Shown here: piece by piece, positions 56,464-64,000 of the stretch
Position numbering within the stretch: position 1 is the first letter of the stretch
Layout of the letters: every line of letters starts with the position of its first letter
Source: Symbiodinium natans
Lineage: Eukaryota; Sar; Dinophyceae; Suessiales; Symbiodiniaceae
Direction of reading: 5' to 3'
DNA: 64,000 nt
Assembly (NCBI GenBank): GCA_905221605.1
Contig: CAJNDS010000344.1
Location: 1-64,000 of the forward strand
Notes under the pieces: model-generated
Databases searched by the model: none
What the model was told of the DNA's origin: nothing
What the model saw: only the letters and a program-made list of their open reading frames with translations
Made by a program: the position numbers and the translations under genes

Positions 56464-57250
56464 TTCTGTTACATTCTGTTCTTCTGTGCTTGGAGTTCAG
56501 GACTGAGAAGGGGAGCATTGACGAGGAGCGCTGCACGGCCTTTGAGCTGGAGAAGGCTCTGAGTATCTGTAGGCCAAAGGAACCCATCATAACACATCTG
56601 ATGTGTCGAATATAATCCGCCTGGTTACAGTCTGCAGTGACGAAGGTGAAGGGTAGCACCTGACCTGAGAGGGCTTAGGGCACAGAAGGCTGCAGCGCAG
56701 CATTCAGGCCGATGTTCCTGGCCAGATGCTGCGATTTTTGAAGACGCAGCCTGTGCCCCACGTGCCGCAATCCCAGCGTCAGCGTGTGGTGACCAGTCGG
56801 CGACGTCAGTAAGCCCAGCCAGGTACGCTTTCTGCCTTACACATCTTAACCATGTTTAAGCATCTAGGTGGACAAACGTGAACCGGTGCAGCATTTCGGC
56901 CCACTTCAGTTTGTGAAGTTTCAAGCTTCGAGTGCGATGCGCCGTCATGCAGCACTTCTTTAGAAGCCCGATGCTTGGAGAAGCCTTGTGGAAGCCGAAA
57001 GCTGTGCAAGCTCTGCGCCGTTCTGCGCTTGTTCTTCATGCAGCGCTTTTCAACTGACGTCTCAAATCGATGCTCTCAGTTTGCTTCAAAAAAAATGACT
57101 GGGCAACTCATGCTCTCTCAGGTGCCTCGTCCTCCTTGACGCTGCAACGCCCTCTTCATCGAGCCCACAGCCTGCATAAATCCGTTTGTATCGTCAGCAT
57201 CCATAACAGAAAAGCAACTACAGGCTACAGGCATTGAGCATTTGGTGGAT
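55520..57250. other. Unassigned region with a poly-G tract
   Basis: No secure exon. A 32 bp G run occupies 56430-56461. Short frames on both strands are unremarkable. Confidence 0.45.
56430..56461. repeat. Poly-G tract of 32 bp
   Basis: An uninterrupted G run; the length in the assembly may be inaccurate. Confidence 0.9.
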
Positions 57251-57438
57251 GCTTTCAGGTGCACACCCGATTTCGTGACAGGATCTTCTATTGGGTCGAG
57301 CGATCAGTCGAATACTCAATCTGTGTGGAGTGTAGTGTGTTACTTCTGCGCCAGCATGTGGCTCGATCCCGCGTAGGGCATGATGCAGGTGGTGATTGTC
57401 GACTCAGGTGTTCGATCAAGCTTCATTGGAAACTGAAG

Positions 57439-57489
57439 ACGTTCTGCATTATGGGGTGCCCGAGAAGATTGTGATGGCTGATTTGCAAG
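57439..57489 (+). CDS. Candidate exon, unknown protein
   Basis: After GGAAACTGAAG the frame reads VLHYGVPEKIVMADLQGHP and meets a GTTTAG donor at 57490. The stretch looks like a conserved globular protein. Just upstream (about 57394-57430) another frame reads VVIVDSGVRSSFIG, reminiscent of an aspartic-protease active site, but it is isolated. Confidence 0.3.
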
Positions 57490-57754
57490 GACATCCCGTT
57501 TAGCCGGATCATGAACTAGTTGGCTGCCGAATGCGTCACGACGTTCTAGGAGATTCGACCACCACCTGTCTTGATTTGGTAGCCTTGAGGCCAAATCGCC
57601 GAGGAAGGGGCATTGAAGTCCTTGCCCTCCGCTTTCTTGTTGGTACTGTCATGCTCTCAGCAGATGTATGGAATACCTCATCATATCTCATCTCTGTCTT
57701 AGCTTAATTAGCGGCACGTTGCCATGAGTTCTTGCTCCAAGCAAGGCTTTACAC

Positions 57755-58018
57755 GTGCACGCTGATAAACACAAGCTCCATCTCCGACATCTGGGCACTT
57801 CAGCATGCCGTCAATTTCGACATAACAGAGAATGTCAGGGCCTGATGCTCACATGCAACAAATCCGTGGCCGGCCATGCAAGGGTGAGAAGTGAGAAGCT
57901 CCGCAAGACATTGCAAGACATGACCTCGCAACCTAAGGCAAATTTTGCATTCAGCGAGAACTATGGCCACAAGAGCCTGCATGATGTGAACACCTACACA
58001 GCCTCCTGGTTCCATTGA
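57755..58018 (+). CDS. Open frame, unknown function
   Basis: An 87-codon frame; residues 40-87 look coding (RVRSEKLRKTLQDMTSQPKA, then NYGHKSLHDVNTYTASWFH) and stop at 58016-58018. The frame from 58015 follows directly in another phase, so an intron may lie at the junction. Confidence 0.4.
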   Translation: MHADKHKLHLRHLGTSACRQFRHNRECQGLMLTCNKSVAGHARVRSEKLRKTLQDMTSQPKANFAFSENYGHKSLHDVNTYTASWFH

Positions 58019-58565
58019 GCTTTCCCGCCTCGTTGTTCTCAAGAGCGCGTTGGGAAACTGAGGACTTTTCCTCCTGGCTGGAGCTTGGCTTCAAGCCCCT
58101 CTTTCTGTCCAAGGACAGGCCTCGCCGGGAAGGGAGCACCTTGCCACCTGAGACCATGATGCCGGAAGAGTTCGACATGCCCCTCGCCTTGCTGTTACAA
58201 CGACATATTGCAATTACGCAGCATATGCTGCAATGCCTTGTAATACCAACCAAATCGGAGCAATTAGAAAGCTCACACAGCTAGCTGCCCGCGATGAGGT
58301 ACTTGTCATACACGCGCAAGGCGGGCAGCTCGAGCAACGTTCGCTTTTGCCTTTTTGCCACAGCAGGAGTATGGGAACCAACACTGATGCAACGTGGTGC
58401 AGGTGGGCCCTGTCAAACTGGCCCAGATGGTTGCCATGCCTCAAGAGTGTAGACGACAAGGTGCCACTTGATGCTTTGCGAAGAATTTTGCACGGGTTCC
58501 TTGATTGGGGGCCACAGGTGGGGGAACGCAGCCAACAAATGCAAGAAAGCCCAACGAAAGCATGA
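58015..58565 (+). CDS. Two overlapping exon-like frames, probably one gene
   Basis: The first frame (58015-58284) contains WETEDFSSWLELGFKPLFLS and MMPEEFDMPLALLLQRHIAI. The second (58233-58565) contains AIRKLTQLAARDEVLVIHAQ and LDALRRILHGFLDWGPQV. Both have natural composition and overlap by 52 bp, consistent with a splice junction between 58233 and 58284 (possible donors there include GTAATA at 58239). Family not recognised. Confidence 0.45.
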
Positions 58566-58793
58566 ACAACCGCCCCCAATGATAAGGAAAGGTCCCTCCC
58601 CCCAGTACAGTATCGTGGAGTTGGCCTGTCCCTAGTGCTACTGTAGCGGCAGGGCATCAGTTTTCCCGTGATATTTCGACTCATTGCATTTGTGTGATGA
58701 TGCTAGGCACCGAGTGTTTCATGAACCCTCGCCATTCTGACCAGCAGACCAGCTAATCATCTTGGGGCTCCACACAGAGATTCGGAAAAGCTC

Positions 58794-59057
58794 ATGTCAT
58801 GTGCCACTGCCGTTGGGCGACCCGGCTCGTTGATCGCAGGCTTGGCAGAAGCCTATGGACTCAAAAGCTGCGCTGCGCATCATGATAACCATTTTGTGGA
58901 AGCAACTGCGAATGAGCTTCTACAGCGCAGCTTCGTGGAGGATTCTTGGTCGTACCAGGAAAGTTTAACTTATCAAATAATCAAGCCAAGCCGCATCAGC
59001 ATGTGTATGGCCGGCCAGCCAGTTTGGAGCTGCAGCTCGTCGACTCTTCCTGGCTAA
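58794..59057 (+). CDS. Open frame, unknown function
   Basis: An 87-codon frame reads GRPGSLIAGLAEAYGLKSCA and NHFVEATANELLQRSFVEDS, soluble-protein-like, ending at a stop at 59055-59057. It may follow the exons at 58.0-58.6 kb. Confidence 0.4.
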   Translation: MSCATAVGRPGSLIAGLAEAYGLKSCAAHHDNHFVEATANELLQRSFVEDSWSYQESLTYQIIKPSRISMCMAGQPVWSCSSSTLPG

Positions 59058-59298
59058 GCCACTAGTTGATCTCATGAAAACTTTATTTCATCATTATCTC
59101 TTGGTCCTCGGGCCGTCGACTCGGGCTGATGTGTCTTACGACAATAATATACAGATGAGTTGGCACTTGGCCTCTTGAGTGCTCGAGCCCTTGGAGAATG
59201 TTTTGCGGCACTTTGGGATGTAGCACTGGCACGATCAGACCATAGGCTCGTCCAGTCCACAGGGAGCCGTGAAGTGGCACCTGCGCAATACGTGGTTG

Positions 59299-59583
59299 TC
59301 AACATGGGCTGAGTAGGAGGTAGAGTGTGCCCCTAACAAATTCATCCATCAGGTGCAACGTGGGTGCTTTAGTCTTGGGGCGCTTGCCTTTGCCATTTCC
59401 TTTGCCGTTTCCTGCCTCATTGAGGAACCAAGTCGAACCATTTGGCTGGCGAATTTGGGGGCTGATGGTCATTTTGCCACCAGGCAACTCACAAATTTCT
59501 CTGCCAGAGACTCGTCGGAAGTTGACGAGCATAGGGTTGCTTTGGCCAGCCACTGGCAGCTTCATGCTCCAACGCTCCAACAC
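59299..59583 (-). CDS. Minus-strand open frame with GNGKGNGKGK linker
   Basis: A 94-codon frame reading NFRRVSGREICELPGGKMTI, then GSTWFLNEAGNGKGNGKGKR. The + frame over the same DNA is hydrophobic and then polyglutamine. Undecided between strands. Confidence 0.25.
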   Translation of the reverse strand: MLERWSMKLPVAGQSNPMLVNFRRVSGREICELPGGKMTISPQIRQPNGSTWFLNEAGNGKGNGKGKRPKTKAPTLHLMDEFVRGTLYLLLSPC

Positions 59584-59629
59584 ACACGGCTGCTCCGGGA
59601 GAGGCTTCCTCGTAAAAGATCAACATCAA

Positions 59630-59812
59630 CCGCAACAGCAGCAACAGCAACACCAGCAACAACAGAAGCAGCAGCAACAACAGAAGCAACAGCAGCAGCA
59701 ACAACAACAACAACAACAACAACAAAACACAAAAAACACAAAAAACACAAAAAACACAAAAAGCACAAAAAGCACAAAAAACACAAGCAACAGCAACAGC
59801 AACATGAAAGTC
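59630..59812. repeat. Compound microsatellite: CAG/CAA then CACAAAAA units
   Basis: Imperfect CAG and CAA triplets from 59630 to 59724, then AACACAAAA or AGCACAAAA units to about 59785, then CAACAG. On + it would encode polyglutamine, but no flanking protein domain supports translation. Confidence 0.9.
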
Positions 59813-59899
59813 TGGCAGTGCTTGGGCAAAGTTAGGCGAGTGGCTTATGCGCGACACTGTCCGCGCACGCCTCACATTTATGGTCTACAGCCCTGAGCT

Positions 59900-62430
59900 T
59901 GACATGCTTCTGCTCAGCAACGTTGAGCGACAAAGCTGCACCATATGACCAAGCATCCGAGTTGGGATGCTTCTGGTGTTGTGATTTGTCCAACGAGGTT
60001 CATGTTTCCAAGAACCGGCCACATTTGGAAGGAGCTGTGCAGTCACTCTCAGATGCAGCCGAACCAGCAACACGTGGACAGGCCCAGACACGACGCTGTA
60101 CGCACCAGGACATCACGCATCGAGCACTGCCTTTATGTCTCTTTGAGACGTGGTCGAGTTTCTTCTTCGAGGTGCTCTTCTACATCCTCATTACCTCCCT
60201 ACTGCTTACTGAGCTCTACGAAATTGTTTCTCTGGCGAGGAAGATGCAAAAGTGTGGACTCTCGGTGATGCTTTTTAGTTGCTGCGCTCGAGGATGGCAT
60301 AGGATGGCAGCGCATGGCAGCGTGCAGGAGCTGCGCAGCCTTAGCTTCCTATATTTGAGTCTTTTAGGTCGGCGAAATGCGAAGCCCTAGAAACGAGTGG
60401 TGGATGGAGCTAACAAAGTAGTACTTGGTGGATGGAGACTCTGAAGCCTTGCCTGCCATGTGCGAGTTTGAGCGTCGAAAAGGAATGCGGCATAGTGTGG
60501 CGCTCGAGTCAGGGTGGTAGCAGCCTGGGCAAACGATGGCAAGGAAAACGGCCAGAAACAAAAAGGACGACTGCCGCTACCGGGTTGTCGCCGGAGCAGC
60601 AGTTGCATGTGGCAGTAGCTGTGTTCGTAAGTCGTGTCAGCGGTAGCCGTAGAGTCGGAGTAGTAGAGGCAGTGGTGCTGATGGTTGCAAGAAGTGGCAC
60701 AGCAGTCGTATGTAGAATCGTAGAAGCTAGCAGGAACCGTAGGAGTATGAGTAGCACTAGCAGCAGCCATTTTCGTGGCAGGAGGAGGAGCAGGAGGTTC
60801 GGGAGGGGAAGGAACTGAAACCAACTGTTAGATAAAACATGAGCACTGTTGACATTGACAAAGCTCATGCGAGCTCGCTGCGACATCGTCTACATACGCC
60901 AAGCATGATTACCACTTGGTCCGCTTAGCCAACCCCCCGCTGAGAACTATGCCGTAGCCAAGGATCTGATTGGCGAGGCTTCCTCGGACGCTATCTCAAT
61001 GTGTGGAACGGCTACTTTGCATTCGGTCAGTACATGTCGTTTTATTGCGGGATGTGTCACAACCGGCATGCATGCAGTATGCATGTCAATATAAAGGCGT
61101 CGTTGTTGTTTCTCCATTGTTTACACCGAGGGTATTGGCCGTAGTGACTAACTACCGCACGTCAAACCATGCCTGCACCAACCCAAACCGCACCAAAACA
61201 CATGGCAGTTCCAAGGTCTGCTAGCTAAAGCCGTAGCATACGTCGTTCACATGTTGCACATGGTGCAATGCTTAAGATACAGCCGGTTCATATTACAAGG
61301 ATGGCCAGGCAAGGTTCAGGTTCATGACTCGACCTATGCCTTGATGGCATGGTAACGGTGGGGGTTGGACCTTGCAAGAATTGAAGATCACATGAAGCTG
61401 GCGAGTGCATGAAACCTTATGTACTCCTTGCATCGGGAACTGCAAATTCAAGGTGTCGACTGGTGCTGCATAGTCCTGGCATACATTCTGCTTGGTTTCC
61501 AGATTTACAAGGCGGGGCCCGCAGCTGCAGGGGACTGCCTCTTTGGTTCTGATATTGGCTTCCGGGTTTGAGCCCATGCTGTTGCGTCCGGCTCCTCGTG
61601 CGAGACTTTACGAGATGTTCTTTCGACGTCTGAAGCCCGCGACATGGTGAGACACTGCTCTTCAGTTGATAGTAGTAGTCGGTATAGGTCGTTGAAGAAG
61701 TGTGGTGGGTAGTGAGCGGGTAGGGAGGGGGTTGAGTGGAGGGTGGGCTGTTGGGGCCAGGTGCAGTAAGGTCTCAAGCGTGAGATTGTGTGGTAATTGT
61801 ATGAAGGTGGTGTGCACGGTGTGGTTTGGTGCAGCATGCGCAGCTTCACTCCAGGAACACAACTGAGCCCGGGCCGTAGAAGCATGTAGAAGCCATGTGG
61901 TGCCGTAGCTAGGGCAGCTGTAGAACAGAACAAGTGGTCCTCTCCCTGTAGGGCAGTGCATGAGGACGTGCTCTAGATGTGTGCTGAGTGGAAACCAATG
62001 GAAACCACCAAAAAAGGGTTAACAGACGGCTTGTACAAAATCGGAGCAGTGCCTTTACAATCCATACCCACCTCCAACTAATGTATCCGGGGGGGGGGGG
62101 GGGATCCTTCCTTAATACATTACCCCCCCTGCCGTAATGTATCCCGACGGGGGGGTGTTCTATCGGGAGATTGGTCTGGAATGAACATGGAGAGAAAAAG
62201 AAGCAAGGACTGGCTCGCAGCCTGCTTTGAACTAGGTGCTTTGTGGTGCTTTAAGCTGAGAGCTTCAATTTTGATAGTGTTTTCCTGTGAACAAGTAAAT
62301 CTGGAGCCTGGCAACCCCCCCCAGGATACATTCATGATTTCCATAAGGAAAGAAGTCCGGTGAAATGTATACCGGGGGGGCCCCTGAAACAGCTTTAGCG
62401 GTAGGTATTTTACAATCCTGTGAGTATCTG
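59900..62430. other. Unassigned region
   Basis: No secure exon. The + frame at 59899-60390 contains a hydrophobic stretch (FEVLFYILITSLLLTELYEI) that could be a transmembrane exon, but there is no splice support. Repetitive GCATGGCAGC words occur at 60296-60330. Poly-G lies at 62089-62103 between inverted copies of the word AATGTATCC. Confidence 0.4.
62089..62103. repeat. Poly-G tract
   Basis: 15 G residues; C and G runs also occur at 62125-62130 and 62149-62155. Confidence 0.85.
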
Positions 62431-62441
62431 TCCGTCGTCGT

Positions 62442-62460
62442 CAGCAGCAGCAGCAGCAGT
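62442..62460. repeat. CAG triplet repeat, about six units
   Basis: Short uninterrupted CAG run. Confidence 0.9.
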
Positions 62461-62521
62461 CATGACACCGTGAGATACTTTGAGCATCTTGAAATGTACG
62501 TTGCATAAATCTCTTCACCAG

Positions 62522-62563
62522 GCATCGCTGACAAGTGAGCTGCGACAAAGCTTGGAGGCAGAT
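62522..62563 (+). CDS. Candidate 42 nt exon, coiled-coil-like
   Basis: After CTCTTCACCAG the frame reads ASLTSELRQSLEAD and meets a GTATGG donor at 62564. Phase 0 at both ends. A further candidate begins at 62725 after CACATTGCAG (DSQAELCADRAGEEPIL). Confidence 0.4.
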
Positions 62564-63038
62564 GTATGGCGGTTGAGCCCGTTGAGCCGTTGAGCTGCAA
62601 ATGTGCGACGGCAGTTGGAGTTTCCTGCGCAGGCCTACCCTCGGACCGTGACAAGCTGCTACCAGGAGCAGGGTCAGAAAGAACTCGTGGACGTGCAATC
62701 GTTGTAGTACAGCATCGTACACATTGCAGGACTCTCAGGCGGAGCTGTGTGCTGACAGAGCTGGCGAGGAGCCAATTCTCGCACCACAATTCCGCACTGT
62801 GCGAAGATTTTGGCATCCAGTGAATGAGGTGAATCAACTCACTACCAGCTTGAGGGAATGTCTGGATGCTTGTAGGATGAAAACTGCAAACAGCATGTCT
62901 GCAGGACTTGCTCCAACATGTTGAATTTTTGGGCATCCTTGCACGGAACTGCTCCTCGACAAAAAAGGGCATCCACTGCAAATCCGACAGGTTCGTCCAT
63001 GCCGTTACCTGCTTTAACTCCTCCTACTTGGGAATGAC

Positions 63039-63497
63039 TTACTTTCCACCGCTGATGTGTACCTGCTCACGGCAATGGTGTGACATGTCTGCTCGCAGCC
63101 TGATGCGTGACAGATCCGCCACAAGTACTGTAGAGTCCTTACCAAACGTGACATTCTCGAAGGCCGGCTTCTGAGAGGAATCTACCCCGCCTCCCGATTG
63201 CACTTTCTTGTGGCGTTCGCTTCTTTCGTCGGTTTGACGAACTGTGCGGCCGCACAAGGCCATAGTGATATTGAGGATGCTCAAAGCTTTCAGCGCGCAA
63301 CTTGGCAGGTAATCAGCCGATAGCGCCAGCAGCTTCACACAGGTGATCCAAACCTTAGCTAAGGCAGCCTCGCCTTGCTGTTTTGACACGCACACTGTCA
63401 GCAGCTGCCGTGGATTTATTCCACTTTGGATTGGACGCTGAGCAGTCAATAAGCTACTTCGGGAAAGGTTCACAATCATCGTGATGTTTCCTGCCAT
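63039..63497 (-). CDS. Minus-strand open frame of 152 codons
   Basis: An unusually long frame for this composition, including RQLLTVCVSKQQGEAALAKV, then KPAFENVTFGKDSTVLVADL and SRIRLRADMSHHC. It looks natural but runs against the + strand channel exon 350 bp away. The + strand here has short frames only (for example SLMRDRSATSTVESLPNVTF). Not identified. Confidence 0.3.
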   Translation of the reverse strand: MAGNITMIVNLSRSSLLTAQRPIQSGINPRQLLTVCVSKQQGEAALAKVWITCVKLLALSADYLPSCALKALSILNITMALCGRTVRQTDERSERHKKVQSGGGVDSSQKPAFENVTFGKDSTVLVADLSRIRLRADMSHHCREQVHISGGK

Positions 63498-63852
63498 AAG
63501 TTGTTACAGTGGAACTGAACCCATGTGGCAATGACTCGTTACGACCGGCTGCGCGTTGCGCTTGACTTGCTACAAGCACCAAAGGTGTTCTTGTCCGTCT
63601 TTGCAGCATTTGCGGCAGCCTGATTGCAATTGAACTGGACAGCTGCTCCGCAACCTCAAACATACGACATGAATCTGTCTTGGACGGACCGATTTGACAT
63701 GCCGAAGTTGCTTAGCGAACTTGGCGATACTAGAACAGCACAGTATTCTGCTCTACGAACGGAGCGGCCTGACATAGGATTTAGAAGCAACTTGAACCGT
63801 CGAAGCTCATGGAATGTTACAACAAGTCATTTTTTGTTTGGCCGCTGCTAAG

Positions 63853-64000
63853 GTGATGGGTACGGCCTTCTTTGGAGAAGACGAGGTGAAGTTCTCCACC
63901 TTGGACCGGGCAGCCAGCGTCTTATTCTTCGCTCTGATGGGCGAAGTGCAGTGGACATCCATCGCCACTTGGCACAAGATGCGGACGGCGCTCAAGGCTT
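63853..64000 (+). CDS. Exon of a polycystin (PKD2)-like cation channel, cut by the window end
   Basis: After TGCTAAG the frame is open for 49 codons to the edge and reads VMGTAFFGEDEVKFSTLDRA, then ASVLFFALMGEVQW. In polycystin-type channels the end of helix S5 is followed by an FG...F-S-T-F/L segment and then a pore helix ending in a G-D/E filter. The order FFG, FSTLDRA, FFALMGE fits this layout, with Glu in place of the usual Asp in the filter. Upstream exons would encode the earlier membrane helices but were not identified. The downstream part lies outside the window. It could instead be a related voltage-gated or TRP-family channel. Confidence 0.6.
   Translation, partial: MMGTAFFGEDEVKFSTLDRAASVLFFALMGEVQWTSIATWHKMRTALKA

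Noticed and set aside
57394-57432. VVIVDSGVRSSFIG, similar to an aspartic-protease core
   Set aside because: Stop follows at once, no flanking retroelement domains, single occurrence.
59562-59835. Polyglutamine and poly-Val/Leu frames
   Set aside because: Produced by the CAG/CAA and CACAAAAA repeats in different frames and strands; no domain on either side.
1-64000. Search for CRISPR arrays, operons, prokaryotic promoters and phage genes
   Set aside because: None found; gene structure with introns shows a eukaryotic nuclear sequence.

Overview
This is a window of eukaryotic nuclear DNA, most likely from a dinoflagellate (a core or Symbiodiniaceae-like lineage is plausible; the species cannot be named from sequence). 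Three observations support this. A protein-kinase gene can be read exon by exon with phase-consistent introns that nearly all start GC and end AG, a donor usage reported for dinoflagellates. The 5-7 kb region holds a decayed non-LTR-type reverse transcriptase of the kind abundant in dinoflagellate genomes. The coding text is broken into very small exons, joined mostly on the + strand, as in unidirectional dinoflagellate gene arrays. There are no bacterial operons, tRNA, rRNA or CRISPR arrays.

Layout. 1-3.3 kb: G-rich tandem repeats, a degenerate 36-47 bp repeat and a 370 bp CA/CCCACA microsatellite. 4.0-7.3 kb: GC-rich retroelement territory. A dead reverse transcriptase (+ strand) is split by a 457 bp MITE-like insertion with terminal inverted repeats, a 9 bp target duplication and an internal long hairpin. 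7.4-20 kb: short repeats and scattered exon-like open frames that I cannot name. 20.1-20.6 kb: AT microsatellite and degenerate CCCTAAA telomere-like blocks. 21-28.5 kb: exon-like segments of one or more coiled-coil-rich proteins on the + strand.

32.2-36.7 kb is the best-resolved part. Exons of an unidentified protein run directly into a Ser/Thr protein kinase with all core motifs, including an 11 nt micro-exon. Whether these are two genes 13 bp apart or one gene cannot be decided by eye. 38.5-39.3 kb encodes a glutamine/glutamate-rich coiled coil. 40.9-41.46 kb contains a WI-x-A-x-V motif exon and a terminal exon with a stop. The same motif appears again at 42.6-42.8 kb next to a TG microsatellite. 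43-59 kb has further unidentified exons, including an ankyrin-like piece, a small membrane-anchored ORF and a three-exon, GT-AG-spliced basic/SR-tailed protein (51.8-53.0 kb). The right end (63.85 kb to the edge) is an exon resembling the pore region of polycystin/PKD2-type cation channels.

The exon calls outside the kinase rest on open reading frame, protein-like composition and splice-site phase only. Transcript data would be needed to confirm them. I did not find a convincing new biological system. The most unusual signals are the all-GC-donor kinase with its micro-exon, and the GAACCGTTCC hairpin element shared between the MITE and a distant cluster at 50.6 kb.
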